A stretch of 64,000 nucleotides of DNA from Eucommia ulmoides (GCA_016647705.1 CM028330.1:29778649-29842648); one strand, 5' to 3'. Counted from the stretch's first letter, positions 36,454 to 47,960 are shown. Translations and numbers: made by a program. Notes: generated from the sequence alone by a model not told the origin.

Positions 36454-37161
36454 TATGATCAATATGGGACGAAATTTTGGAATTTGTCGCAATTTTTCAT
36501 TCCAAATATTGGCAGAAAAAAAAATATATAATTTTCCCGAGAGCATATCAACGACGAAAACAGTTAGTCGCTAATTCGACATGATATATTTTTCATTTGG
36601 CGATGAACCCATTTTGTCACAATTTGTCATTCCAAATCTTGCCACCAAAAAAATAATATAATTATCCCTCTAGTGTATGGTTAATGAAATCAGTTCGTTG
36701 CTAATTCAACAGCGTATATTGTACATTGGGCAACAAACCTATTTCGTCGCAAGTCATTTTTCGCCACACTCATAGTTTTGATATGAATGGGACAAAACAT
36801 CGTAGTTTTGTAATAGGTGAACAAATTTTGTAGCCAGTTAACCTAATTTTTTATTCTACTCTACAATAGCTACATTCTTCAAATTATTCGTCTCCTATTC
36901 TCTCTCTTGCAACTTTCAGTCCTTAACACCAGTAGCCACTACATCAAGCAAAAGGCGAAGACGAAGATTATCAGTTTTATGAAGATGACGAGCAAGAAAT
37001 CGATTACAATCAAAGCAAGAATCACTGGACCAAGAAATCGATTACAACAGAAACAAGTATCAATCCGAATTATTGGAAACGGAGTTGAAAGAACTTATGA
37101 GATTGATGACGAGCACAATAAGGACCTACATGATATTCATCTTCATAGTAACCCATTATGT

Positions 37162-37207
<46 letters not shown>

Positions 37208-37274
37208 CAGCATATTATGGAATCGATAATGGTGATTGCTTAACATCCATCGTTTGTTTCTTAGTTATTTTCTA
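36454..37274 (+). other. CACTA-like subterminal arm and acidic open fragment
   Basis: Short words such as 'TTTGTCGCAA', 'GTTAGTCGCTAATTC' and 'CATTCCAAAT' recur in pairs, as in a CACTA subterminal zone. A 44-codon frame at 36954-37088 reads GEDEDYQFYEDDEQEIDYNQ; it is acidic and unrecognised and ends at TGA. A poly-T tract lies at 37169-37208. Confidence 0.45.
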
Positions 37275-37502
37275 GGACAAAATACATTTTAAACTCTCTA
37301 ACTATTAACACGTTTCTATGTAGTCTAACAAGTTTTTTCGTTTCAGTTAAAACCCTCTAAATATGCACTCAATTTTAAATTGTCATTTTGTTATATTTTT
37401 TATTCAATCTAATAGAAATGTCAATTTTTAGCAGTAAAATGGTATTTTTACTATTTTTTTTTTCTTCCTTCATCTCTCTCTCTCTCTCTCTCCCTCCCTC
37501 TA

Positions 37503-37753
37503 CCGAAAGGTACACCACCCTTTGTTTTAACAGAGGTCTCTAGCTTAGATGCTTCTCTATTTGTAGACAACACTTCATCGTCAGGTCCTCTATAAGAACA
37601 GTTAAAATCCCTTTGTATTTCCTCTTCATCCTCAATGAAAGATAAATTAGTTTGACCTTCTATTGAAGATAAAGTTTTTTATTATAGAAATACATTTTTA
37701 CTGTCTAAGCTATCAAAATCCCTTCTACGGAGAAATCCTTTAATATCATCCAT
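37503..37753 (-). pseudogene. Captured unknown coding segment 2 in Pack-MULE
   Basis: One frame on the minus strand stays readable over about 84 codons from MDDIKGFLRRRDFDSLDSKN, through two adjacent TAA stops, to LSFIEDEEEIQRDFN, GPDDEVLS and SVKTKGGVPFG. Acidic, hydrophilic; no domain recognised. Codon pattern and lack of frameshifts suggest true coding origin. It could be a later exon of the same gene as segment 1. Confidence 0.5.
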
Positions 37754-38214
37754 AGAAAACACCAACTGGTTTCAAACAGGGTTAAGCTACTAATGGAGGT
37801 AGAAAACAAGCCAATCAAAATAAAGCGAAAATGAACCCATTTTTGCTTTTCCAATTCAAAATAGGTACAATTACTTTCAGAAAATCCTACATTTGTTAGA
37901 ATAATTCTATAGCAAAAGAAATACCAGCTTCAGCAAGAGATATTAACTATAATCTGTTCAAGGTTAAAGAGAAGATATTATTAATGCTCTCAAGCTTAAC
38001 AAAGTCAAGGATATGCATGATCGAACTGGAAATTGCATTTGATTCCTTAAAACCTATACACAGTAGCAGTTTTTAAGTTTTTTAATTGCTAAATAAGTTT
38101 AATTAATACATATATTACAGTGATAGCAAATGAATTGTAGCTAAAAAACGAATACTGGAAAATTAGACAACACAATTATAAAAAGAAGAACTGCACAGAG
38201 CTTGAACTATTCAG

Positions 38215-38385
38215 TTATGGAGATATATCACATTGATGCTCAGAAGTTACTTGTTGAATTTTAGAAACTGGAACTTTGGACTTAGGAAGTAGAAATGATA
38301 AATCGATACGAACATCGGATGCAATCAGAGCAATTCCACGCATCTTTCCAAATTTCTCTCTGTAAACCCTGTGCGGAAGTGCCAT
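38215..38385 (-). pseudogene. Captured unknown coding segment 1, 56-residue frame
   Basis: A complete small frame starts MALPHRVYREKFGKMRGIAL and continues IASDVRIDLSFLLPKSKVPV before a TAA at 38215-38217. The ATG context (AGCAATGGC) is good for plants and the upstream sequence looks like a 5' UTR, so this may be the real start of a host gene's first exon, read beyond its original splice site. The family is not recognised. Confidence 0.5.
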
Positions 38386-38703
38386 TGCTACAAGGTTTTG
38401 AGCGGTGAAGCATTTCGCCCTCTATTGTGCTGTAGATAGAGAGATGGGTGAAAAAGGAAGAAAAAGAAAAAAGGAAAAAGGAAAAAAAAAAAAAAAAGGA
38501 ATTTTGTTTTTTTTTTTTTTTTTTGTAAAAAAACCATTTTACCCTTAAAAAAATGACATTTCTGTTAGATTGGATGAAAAATGTAACAAAAAAATCATTT
38601 AAAACTAAGTGCGTACTTAGAGAGTTTAAATTGAAACAAAAAAAACTTATTGGACTACATAGAAACGCGTCAATAGTTAGAGGGCCTAAAGTGTATTTTG
38701 CCC

Positions 38704-39560
38704 TATTTTCTACCGGTGTTTTTGTAAAACATATTTTGTTTTTGTCACATTAGTATTTAAGGATATGGGTAGAATTAACATATTGATATATTTTGTATTT
38801 TACTGTAATCGTATGATTTTGTTCACCTTTTATTGATTGGTTGTGGTATTGGTGTTGAAAACAGATAGAAAATTAATATTGAAAATTAATTTTATTATTT
38901 TTGCGACGAAATGAAAAATTATCACTAATTTTTTTTTCAACTATTGGCTACAAATTGATATTTATCGCATTAAGTAAAGGAATTTGTTACAAAAGTTGTT
39001 TTTGTAGCCAATGCATTTCCTGCAAATAAATAAATAAAATAAAAAATTATTTGGCTACAAAAACATCTTCATTGCAGATTGTTTTCCCACCATTTAGAAT
39101 CATGTTTTGGTGACAAAAACATTTTAGTCCTCGATTTTTTTTCGGCCATTTATAAGCATGTTTTGGCAACAAAATATGTTTGTCACCGAAATGTTTTCCC
39201 ACAATTTACGACCATGTTTTGGCCAAAAAAATATGTTCATAGCCAAATTATTTTCCCGTCATTTTCAACCTTGTTTTGGCAACAAAAGATGTTCGTCAGC
39301 AACATATGTTTCCTACCATTTTCAACCACTTTTTGCGGTAGAATGTATTTATTTAGCCTCAAAATTTGGCTACGAAATAATGCATCGCATAATAGTAATC
39401 ATGCAGGACGAAAGTATAATTCATGGCCAAATACTTGTTACGCCACATAGCTCACAAAACTACCTACGAAGATATTTCGTTGATAAAAGAATTTCACTTA
39501 GAAACATAATGTTTTAGCAACAAAAAAAATTTGTAGCTAAATGTCATTTGTAATGTAGTG
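38704..39560 (+). other. CACTA-like right arm
   Basis: Repeated words 'TGTTTTGGCAACAAAA.ATGTT', 'TTTTCCCACCATTT' and 'TTTTGGCCAAAAAAATATG' recur every 60-65 bp between 39050 and 39330, forming a degenerate subterminal tandem array. Open frames here are by-products. Confidence 0.6.
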
Positions 39561-39800
39561 AGTTTTAATCGATACTGTAAGTTCAGTCAAAATCATCTTC
39601 ACGAGTGTTGTACAGTATATGGAAGAAATAGTATTGGACATAATATTATGTCAAACAGTAATGGTTCAGTTTAATAGAGAATTACATTCCCTAGAAGGGA
39701 AGGTTATGTTATCTATTTTTGTTGGGAAGGAGGAATAAAGGATAACTCAGGGAATATAGTTCTTGGTGATGACTTCGTGTTCCCTATAAAATGCAACTTT
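39561..39800 (+). pseudogene. gypsy protease, right half
   Basis: The frame opens with VLIDT, the aspartic protease active-site motif; the Gly that should follow in D-T-G-S-S is Val. Downstream, CQTVMVQFNRELHSLEGKV resembles the flap region. It joins in frame to 27475 across the insertion. Confidence 0.75.
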
Positions 39801-40330
39801 GGGAAGACCACGGTTTTATGCAATAGAGTAGTGACATCCACATTTCATCAATGTATCAAATTTCCAAGTCAAAAGGGGATCAAGGTCACAAAAGAAGATC
39901 AGGTAACCTCTAGAGATTGTTTTGTTGTGGCCATGAAAGTGACGTCAAAAGAACAATAGAAATAAATAAGTAAAACTGACATTCTAAAGAAATCAAGTTC
40001 AAATAGTAAACTGAATGATTTTAGAGAAAATTCAAGAATTAATCGTCTTGCTGAACTGACAAAAGAGGTGTCATTGGTTGAAGCAAACAAGAATAAAGTG
40101 AAGATCGGAACAACCCTATTATTGGAGAAAAATAAACTACTTATTCAATTGCTAAAGGAGTTTAAAGGAAAAATTGCTTAGACTTCAAATAATATGGAAG
40201 GGATAGATACTCATGTTATAGCATATCGTCTCGATCTAACAAGTTTACATCCTCCACTATGTCAAAAGTGAAGAGTCTTCTGCTCTGATAAATGCCATTA
40301 ATTGAAGAAAATGTGGAATAATTGTTGAGT
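39800..40330 (+). pseudogene. gypsy pol linker between protease and RT
   Basis: Low-similarity pol sequence. One readable stretch, KFPSQKGIKVTKEDQVTSRD, matches the usual position of 'KFPTxxGVGxVRGDQxxAR' before plant gypsy RT. Confidence 0.55.
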
Positions 40331-40960
40331 ATCAATCATATCAGAGAAATTATATATCCCAAGTGACTAGCTAATCCAGTTCTAATGAAGAAGAAAAATG
40401 GAAAGTGGAGGATGTGTGCAGACTTCACTGATTTAAATAAAGTATGCCTAAAAGACTGTTATCCTATGCCTTGAGTGGATCAGCTGGTAAACTATCCTTT
40501 GGGCGTAAAATCATGAGTTCTGTGGATACGTATTCTGGATACAACCAAAACAATATGTATCCACCTTATAAAGAAAAAAAAATAAAAAATAAAAAATAAA
40601 AAAAATTCATTATTCATAGGGGAACTTACTTCTATAAGGTGATGTTCTTTGGTTTATGGAATGTAGGGGCAACTAATTAGAAGTTAGTAAACCAAATGTT
40701 TTAAGAACAGATTGAGAAATTAGTGGAAATTTATATTGATGACATGTTCGTTAAAAGAAAGAAGAAGATTGATCATGTGAAGCATCTGAGGAAGCAATTG
40801 AGGTACTCCAAAGGTACAAGATGATGTTGAACCCATAAAAGTATACTTTTGCGATATCCTTTAGAATTTTGTTGAATATGTTGTAACCAATTCGGTATTA
40901 AAGATGATCCGAATCAGGTGGATGCTATCACGAAGATAAATTTTGCGATAAGCATAGAGG
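40330..40960 (+). pseudogene. gypsy reverse transcriptase, decayed
   Basis: Readable blocks in order: LANPVLMKKKNGKWRMCADF, TDLNKVCLKDCYPMP, a YSGYNQ stretch, IHRGTYFYKVMFFGLWNVGA, VNQMF.EQIEKLVEIYIDDM and HVKHLRKQL. YIDDM is the catalytic Y-x-D-D box; the first catalytic Asp region (family MDAYSGY) is frameshifted. RT copies the element's RNA into DNA. An A-rich insertion at about 40565-40610 and several stops inactivate it. Confidence 0.88.
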
Positions 40961-41099
40961 AGTGGAGATGTTAATCGGACTGTTAGCTGCGTTACATCGA
41001 TTTATTTCAAAATTCACAGGCAAATTTCACATATTTTCAAGGTTCTAAGAGAAAATAAGAGCTTTTAGTGGGCTAAGGAATGTGACCAAGCATTCTAAT

Positions 41100-41530
41100 C
41101 ATTAAAAGAGTATTTGGGAAGGACTGCATCACTACCCAGAGTGGAGCAAGGGGAAGAAGTCTATTTGTATCTACTAGTATTTAAATGGACAGTCATTGCA
41201 ACACTAATCAGGAAAGAAAGCTTAATTTAATGACCAATCCATTATGTTAGTAAATTATTTCTTCCAATAGAGTCTAGATACATTGATTTGGAAAAGGTAG
41301 CTTTTGCATTAATAATTGCATCCCAAAAACTTAGTTATTATTTCCATGCCCATCCTATTAGTGTCATGAATTCTTATGTTTGAGGAATAGTAATGCACTA
41401 ACTTGATTCATCCGGAATCCTGATGAATTAAGCAATTGAGATTGGAGAATTTAATATTAAGTTTATCCCAAGAACTTTTATTGAGGGCTAAGGTTTAGCT
41501 CTATTTTTGGCTTGCGCTGGTTCCTAGAGA
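41100..41530 (+). pseudogene. gypsy RNase H, decayed
   Basis: Readable pieces: YIDLEKVAFALIIASQKLSY, then YFHAHPISV, then IEIGEFNIKFIPRTFIEG. These correspond to the Y-x-x-x-E-K-x-x-x-A-L and E-L-x-E-Y-D-I-x-Y-x-P-R-x-x-I-K segments of the RT-linked RNase H. Multiple stops. Confidence 0.75.
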
Positions 41531-41639
41531 AGGAAAGGATAATTCAGTGGCATCAGGAATCAATTTGGATTAATGGAATATTTTGGTTGATGGAGTAATA
41601 AATTCGGATGCAGAGTTGAAGTGGTGGTCACTAGTCTTG

Positions 41640-41990
41640 AGCAAGATGCTGGAGAAGGAAATTCAGTTTTAATTCAAGACTTCAAACAGTGAAGCTTAGT
41701 ATAAGGTTACGATAATTGGGCTGAACATAACTCGATCTTTAGGAGAAGAAAATTTCAACATCAGGTCAGATGCTTCATTAGTGATGAAGCAGATTATTGG
41801 AACTTTCACAGTCAACGAAGAACGATTACAACTATAATTGGGAAAGATGAATGGAATGATAACTTTATTCAAGGACTGTTCTTTTCAAACGATCCCCAGA
41901 GAAGAAAATTCAAGACCAGATGCATTGGCAATTCTCGTACCAGCAAGAGGAACTGGATCAAATTCTAACTTGGTACCTTTTTTAGTTTCC
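41640..41990 (+). pseudogene. Second RNase H-like domain (aRNH), decayed
   Basis: FKTSNSEA.YK.TIIGLNIT, then IRSDASLVMKQIIGTFTVNE and REENSRPDALA match the archaeal-type RNase H that Tat-lineage gypsy elements carry between the normal RNase H and integrase. Its presence is one reason for the Tat assignment. Confidence 0.65.
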
Positions 41991-42019
41991 ATCAATTGAA
42001 ATATTAGCAAATCTTTACA

Positions 42020-42800
42020 CAGAGATTGAACAAATTAAAAGAACGATGATTAGAAAAAAGCCTTCCATTCACTTTTTGAAAAATGGAGTTCTTCTAGATG
42101 ATAAGGGGTCAACAACAAAGATTTGGTATAACGCTACAAAATACTTGATAGTCGAAGGAAAGTTATATCAAATATTCTTTTCCCAATTACTGGTGTTGTG
42201 CTAGGGGACAAGAGAAGAAAATTATGTAATTCAAGAAATTCATGAAGAAGTATGTGACAAGCATCAAGGAGGAAGAACATCGAGACATAAATCCTTAACC
42301 ATTAGGACTACTAGTCGATAATGAAAATGTATTCTAAGGAGTTTGTACAAAGGTTTAATAAGTGACAATGGTTTACCAAAGGCATTCATGTACAAGGTTA
42401 GTTCCAAACTCTTATTGCAAGTCCACAACGCTTTTCCGCATGGGGAATAGATCTGGTAGTACCATTCACCCCAACAACAGGAAATAAATGGTCTGTGTTA
42501 GTAATTATAGATTACTTTACGAAGTAGGTGGAGGCAAAAAGATTTACTATTGTAGGGAAAATGATGTGAAGATTTTTGTGGAAAAATACAATTTGCAGGT
42601 TAGGGATCCCAACATTCCTACTTTCAGATAATGGAACTACTTTCATAGGAGGAAAGGTCACGAGATTGTGCAAGTAGTTGAATATATATCCTTGAACAAG
42701 CAATCCAGCTCCACAAGCTAATGGTTAAGTTAAAGTGACAATAGGGTCATCAAGGAGGTGACAAAGAAAAGATTGTATGAAGAAAATGGAAAATGGCTGG
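42020..42800 (+). pseudogene. gypsy integrase, N-terminal and core, decayed
   Basis: Pieces in order: a zinc-binding H-x-G...H region (IHEEVCDKHQGGRTSRHKSL), NAFPHGE.IW, then TGNKW, DYFTK.VEAK, FGIP/SDNGT-like text near 42600-42650 and PQANG/V-like text near 42715. The catalytic D-D-E pattern is interrupted by stops. The homology stops near 42800 where another LTR is inserted and resumes at 43986. Confidence 0.78.
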
Positions 42801-43985
42801 GAGATCTATATATTTCTATACCGGTTTTGTTAGTTTTAGAGTATTATTTATAGTGTTTTTATTAAGTTTTAATTAGTTTTTATTCTTTCTGTATAAATCA
42901 GGTGTGTGCAGTGAAAAGGTATAAAATCGGAGCGCAAACGATCAAATCGAACCAAAAACTGTTGAAGAATGGTGGAAAAACAAGCACGGAGGCAATAATT
43001 AGAACAGCAACCCATCACTGTGGCGTCTAGACCTCCGCTGCGGAGGTGAAAATGTAGAGAGGGCCAATTCTTACTAGACATCCACCACCGTGGCGGTGAA
43101 ACTACAGGATGGTCCTTGAATCCACCACTTTCTTCACTGCTTAGGCGATCACTTAACCGACATACTTCACCGCTGTAGTGGTGAATCCCACCGCCGTGGC
43201 GGTCTCTCTGCACACATAATTATATATTTTTTGATATTTTGAGCCCTATAAATACCCTCCTCTCCTCATCTCTTCTGATGGAATCACCCCCTAAGGCCTT
43301 ATAATATATTTAGAGTTAGGTTGAGAGGTTTTTTAGGGATAGCTCACAACCCGAGGGATATCATTCTTGTATTGTTTATATGCTTAGAATGATATATAGA
43401 GAATGCAGGGTTTGACACTCGCGAGAGGTAACCCCAGATTCGGACTAGGTTAAACACAACGCAACGATCCAGTAACCTAAGAGGGAGTTGGAGAATGTGC
43501 AATCAATTACGTTGGGGTGAGACTCACGTGACCTAGGGTTGTTAAGATATTGAGGGGGACTTTTTCGTTGACACGAAGTCGCGTATTCCCCCGTCTTACA
43601 CTTGGGAGAGGTGGCGAGGGAGTTTACGAACTGAGATTGTCGGATAAGTCAAACGCTGTTAACGTAAACTAAAACGAGATTGAACACATATTTGTAAACG
43701 AAGTTAATCCCTAAACAATCTATTTTCTAAAAACTATCTCAATATAATATTAGTATAGTTAGCTTAATTAACTTAGTATTAGTATTAATTTATTATAACC
43801 ACATTTATTTTCGCCTAGATAAAATTAGGTTAGGATAAACACGGTACTTGATAATAACAACAACCAATCCCTGTGGACATGATACCCTTACTCTCCCTAC
43901 CTATATTAAAACTTGACCTCGTATACTTGCGACTAGTCATACATGAGCGATTAAATTTGCGACGTGCAACGACACAACAGGGGCC
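42800..43985 (+). repeat. Athila-like solo LTR, copy B (plus)
   Basis: Homologous over its length to the complement of copy A (23495-25075). It has a CCTATAAATACC TATA-type box at 43246-43257 and ends in a 'CCCTGTGGACATGATACCC' block followed by 'TTGACCTCGTATACTTGCGA', the usual last part of Athila-like LTRs. No internal coding region is attached. No clean target duplication was found, so the left boundary may be truncated. Confidence 0.6.
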
Positions 43986-44180
43986 TATGGGAGAAAAACC
44001 TTTTTGTTTAACTTACAGGATATAAGTACTAGTTCTAGTGGAGATTAAATTGCCAAATTAAAAGGTCAGGCATTTCAATCCGAAAGGTAATGAAGGTAAG
44101 ATTAGAGAAAAATTATATTACTTGAAAAGGTTGGAGATAAGGCATTGAAAAAGATGGCTGCATACAAGTTGAAGATGTAA
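43986..44180 (+). pseudogene. gypsy integrase, C-terminal part
   Basis: GPMGEKPFCLTYRI then VEIKLPN matches the R-x-x-T-G-E-T-P-F-x-L-x-Y-G-x-E-A...P-V-E-I-x-x-P-S motif that follows the integrase core in plant gypsy elements. It continues the frame cut at about 42800. Confidence 0.75.
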
Positions 44181-44504
44181 AAAACTCTCAATGAAGCAAT
44201 TCGGTGTAGGTGCTTCAACATTAATGACTTGGTACTTTGGTGGGTAATGCCCTACAATCTAGAAGAAAGATTATGGAAGTTATCTCCAAACTAGGAAGTC
44301 CACACAAAATGAGCAGAATAAATAAATCTAGAACTTATTGGTTAGAAGAGCGCAATGCACTCTGATACCAAGACCCTGAAATATTGAACATTTGAGGAAA
44401 TAATTTGTTTAAATTTTTTATTTTTTACAGTTTTTGTTTGGTTTTATCATTGAGACTTTTCATTGTAAAGTATTCTGATTATGAATAGAACTTATTATCT
44501 AATG

Positions 44505-45385
44505 AAATGTTTAAGTTCAACCTATGAACTCAAAACCTAAAGAAGATGAGATCATCAGTCGTAAAGGATTTCACCAGGAAAATAAAGGGTTAAGTTCAAC
44601 CTATGAACTCAAAACCCCCCAAAAAAAAATGGACATTAGATTAGCCTTCCTGAAGGAATTCACTTGGAACATAAAAGGTTAAATTCAGCCTATGAACTCA
44701 ACACGTAAAAACTAAGAGAGATGAGATAACCCCTCTTGAAGGAATTCACTAGGAAAATAAAGGTTTAAGTTTAGCCTAAGAACCTAAATCCTAAAAAATA
44801 AAGGAGATGAGATCAACTCTCTTGAAGGAATTTGCTGAGAAAATAAAGGGTCAAGTTCAACCTATGAATTCAAAACCTAAAAAGTAAATGTGGTAAGATA
44901 GCCCTCCTTTCCTGGAAAATAAAGTGATAAGTTCACCCATTGAACTTAAAACCAAAAAAATAAAGGAGATGAGATCAGACTTCCTGAAGGAATTCGCTTA
45001 AAAAATTAAGGGTTAAATTCAATATGTGAACTCAAAACATAAAAAATTAAGGAGATGAGATCATCCTTCCTGAAGAAATTTGCTAGGAAAATAAAGGGCT
45101 AAGTTCATCCTATGAACTCGTAAACTAAAAAATAATGGACATGAGATCAACCTTCATGAATGAATTTCCTAGGAAAACAATGTTTTAAGTTCAACTGATG
45201 AACTTCACCTAAAATAGAGGAGACATGCTCATCTTTCCAAGGGAAATCGATTTTAAAATAACAGGATAAATTCAGCTTATGAACTTAACCTGCAAAACAA
45301 AGGTGACGCACTCAATAATCATAAAATAATTCACTAAAAGGATGAAAGGATAAGTTTAGCCTATGTACTTATCCATAAAGTAAAG
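44505..45385. repeat. ~85-bp minisatellite, about ten units
   Basis: Each unit has AAGTTCAACCTATGAACTCA, then an A-rich spacer, GGAGATGAGATCA, TCCTGAAGGAATTC and GGAAAATAAAGGG. Units start near 44512, 44593, 44680, 44766, 44849, 44929, 45011, 45098, 45186, 45267 and 45353. Part of the gypsy element between integrase and the antisense ORF. TTCA...TGAA inside each unit is an imperfect palindrome. Confidence 0.88.
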
Positions 45386-45779
45386 GAGATAGAAGTGGTA
45401 AGAGTTCAACACTCTTACAACAAATAGTTCATCCAACACGATATTCCAAAGCACACATAAAGGTCAGCAACAAAGCAACACAAGGAGATTAAAATGAGAG
45501 AGGGTATAATATACAAGGAATTTGAAATAAATATGTCCCATAGAAAAAAAAATGATAAGAGAATGAAGGAAAAGAAAGTAAAAGACTTATTGTTACAAAC
45601 TATTTGAAATCCCACCAACGGGATGAAATTTAAAATAATGAGAAAAATACGGGCAATACTAGGGCAATCTCTCTTCGTAATAAGTAGATGGAATTTAAAA
45701 CAATGAGAAAAATAAGGGCAACACTAGGGTAATCACTCTTCATCATAAGTAGAGGATTGGCAGTCATCCTTGCTTCATA

Positions 45780-47960
45780 TCATCAATCAGCTCGCAAACT
45801 CATACGTTGCCCTGTTACTTCTTTTCAACAGCCCTATTCTTCTGGTAATGCTTGGCATCCAGGTTGGAGTCGAGCCCAGCGGCCTTGACGATGAGATTAT
45901 TCCACTTCTTCTCTAAATATAAGCTTCCAGAAGTTTGGAAGTAGTCACAAAAACGAGAATCATCCAGGCTAGATTAGAAGGAGAAGATCTTCTCCAGCTT
46001 TAGTAATATCCAGTGCTGAGTAATGTCAGTCCTCATCTATGATATGAGATAATCGACTCATTTCCTAGGTTTGATAAAATCATTGCAGTAATAGTTGAGT
46101 TCTAGTTAAGCATCCATAACCTAGAAAAGGTTTTAAAATAAAATAAGGGAAAAGAAAATGCAAGACGTGGAGATAAAAAAAAATGTACTTACTTCGTCGT
46201 GTGTAGCAATTGATCTAAGAGAAGATATTAAAAAAAATATGAAAAAAAATAAAATTAGAAAATATAAGATAATTAGAGGCTAAAATAGAAGGAAATATAA
46301 AGGTCGGAAATAGACCTGGGAAATGATGAATTATACTGTGGTTAATGAGGAGTTATGATGTGGTTATAAAGTAGATTTGAAATTTGAAGAAAAATTACGA
46401 CTATTTAATAAACTCCAAAACCCATTAATGCTTAGAATTTGTATAAGATAATGTATCAAGTATGCAGGGAAATTTACATGGGAAGTGTAAGTGGTGGCTA
46501 GAGTAAGAAAAGGAAAAATCTAAATAATGATAAAAGAGTCTGGTACAGCACATTAATGACAATAAGAAATCAATAACAAGTAATCAAATGCATTTAATGA
46601 TCAATTACGAGGAACTAGGTTAGCAGGGTCAGCAGCAGGCTCATTAAACTCAAGAGAATCATTAAGGAAACTCAAGTCAAGGTTAGGGAATTGTTCAGCT
46701 ACCAGATTTTGACAGTAGTCGATACTTGTAGATTGAATATGACCTTCTAAGGCTAGGAATTCTTGGTCCCATGTTGCTTTAAGCTAAAGGGATTTGATCT
46801 TTGTTTGAAGAAGAATTGACTCTAAATCATTCATCTATTGATCAGAGCCTGTTAGAACTTTTCTTCCTTTGTAAAAAGTTCAGAATGAAGGGCACAAATC
46901 TTGTCATTCAGTTCATTTTATCTTTGGGAGAATAAAGAGTTTAGTTCCCCTTTTTCTTGGTGCTAGTTCCTTAATTAAATTATGATCGAACGTATTCTCT
47001 TTGACATTAATCTATTGAACATGTCTTTCTCTAAGAAGATTTATTTCATTCTAAATACTTTCCTTGGCAGATGTGGTGAGGACTATATTTGTCTAAAGAA
47101 GAACGTTCTCTTGACGTATTTTTCTCAGTTCTTCTTCTTGTCAGCCTAATTCACCAAGTTGGAATTCCGTTAGGACTCCAATTCTTTAACTGAATTAGTT
47201 CTTCTAGCCATAGCAGTAAAGATATGAATTACCTAAAATAACAAATAAGTATTGAGAAAGGGAGGGAAAATAATTCAAATAAGGAAGCGGTATAGAGAGG
47301 ATTTAATACCTAAAGTAGAGTACAGACTCCCAGACATAAGAGTTTGTAATTTCTTTTATCTCATATCCTAATGCGACATCTAGTCCACGATTAAGAGAAA
47401 AGAGTCTTAAGGGCCTCGTCTTCTTTGCTATGAGTTGCACTAAGAGAATGAGTTGATTTTTAGAGAAAATTTGTCATCTTTTAGCGTGAGGTTAATTTTT
47501 CTTTACTCTTTCTTGGAGGATCTTAAGCTGAATGATGGGTAAAGGTTCTCAGTCATCGCTAAATAAAAATTAGAAATTTTTCCAATTTTTTACAAATTCA
47601 GGTTTATTAGTTTCGAATTGATTGCTAGGAAGAAATAAAAGGCAGAACAAATTTACAGGTAAGGAAAGACCTCTCACCATTCTTAAGGTGGGAGGAACTT
47701 GGTTAATATGAGAGAAGAGTAAACCATCGAGGTGAAGAACTCACAGACAAGAGGAGAAAACGAAAGACGAAATTTAAATTCGAACATCCAAGCATAATGA
47801 TAAAGTTCATCGTTTTAGGGAGTTTGGGTACGTTCGATCTTTCTAGGAACCCTATTTGTTACTGAGGGAGGAATTTCAAAATTTTTAAGGAACGAAGCTA
47901 AAGAATCACTAAGGAAGAACGAAGGCACGTGATCAACCCAGGCTAAGGAGGTTCGAGAAA
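45780..47960 (-). pseudogene. Antisense ORF of the gypsy element (Transposase_28-like), decayed
   Basis: On the minus strand, opposite to pol, a protein can be followed in pieces: SDSLASFLKNFEIPPSV, then DELYHYAWMFEFKFRLSFSP with LVCEFFTSM (about 47720-47910), RINLTLKDD-like text near 47480, a probable coiled-coil QEEELRKIRQENVLL (about 47090-47130), and EFLALEGHIQSTSIDYCQNL ending NEPAADPANLVPRN and a stop at 46601-46603. A further block, DYFQTSGSLYLEKKWNNLIV, lies at 45800-45980. The F-x-F-x-x-P-L-x-x-F pattern recalls PF04195 ('putative gypsy type transposon'), the domain of antisense ORFs found between pol and 3' LTR in Tat-lineage elements. Its role is unknown. Stops and frameshifts are frequent. 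Confidence 0.6.

Larger units (their letters stand above)
37275..38703. mobile_element. Pack-MULE, 1429 bp, perfect 9-bp TSD
   Basis: The left end GGACAAAATACA and right end TGTATTTTGCCC begin inverted repeats of about 175 bp (37275-37450 and about 38530-38703) sharing 'CTCTAACTATT.AC.CGTTTC', 'CAATCTAA.AGAAATGTCA' and 'GTAAAATGG'. TATTTTCTA flanks both sides (37266-37274 and 38704-38712). A 9-bp duplication with long TIRs identifies a Mutator-like element. The interior is host-derived coding DNA on the minus strand and no transposase. Confidence 0.92.
27476..39560. mobile_element. CACTA-like element (12.1 kb with nested insertions)
   Basis: The right end is AATGTAGTG (complement CACTACATT). 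The left end near 27482 reads AACTACGATT after an A-run, a one-base variant of CACTAC. AGT flanks both sides (27473-27475 and 39561-39563), fitting the 3-bp target duplication of CACTA elements. Both arms carry the same subterminal words ('GTAGCTAAATG', 'TTGGCTACAAAA', 'TTTGGCAACAAA') in inverted arrangement. Removing Helitron H1 and the MULE leaves about 1.8 kb with no transposase. Confidence 0.7.

Noticed and set aside
37169..37208. Poly-T tracts here and at 31574-31604, poly-C at 50394-50410 and 56372-56384 as biological signals
   Set aside because: Homopolymers of this kind may be slippage or sequencing artefacts; no function can be argued.
36907..37275. 122-residue frame upstream of the MULE
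   Set aside because: Runs through a poly-T tract into a transposon boundary; another frame (36954-37088) looks more protein-like.
44505..45385. CRISPR-like array
   Set aside because: Units are adjacent diverged tandem copies without unique spacers, in a plant retroelement.
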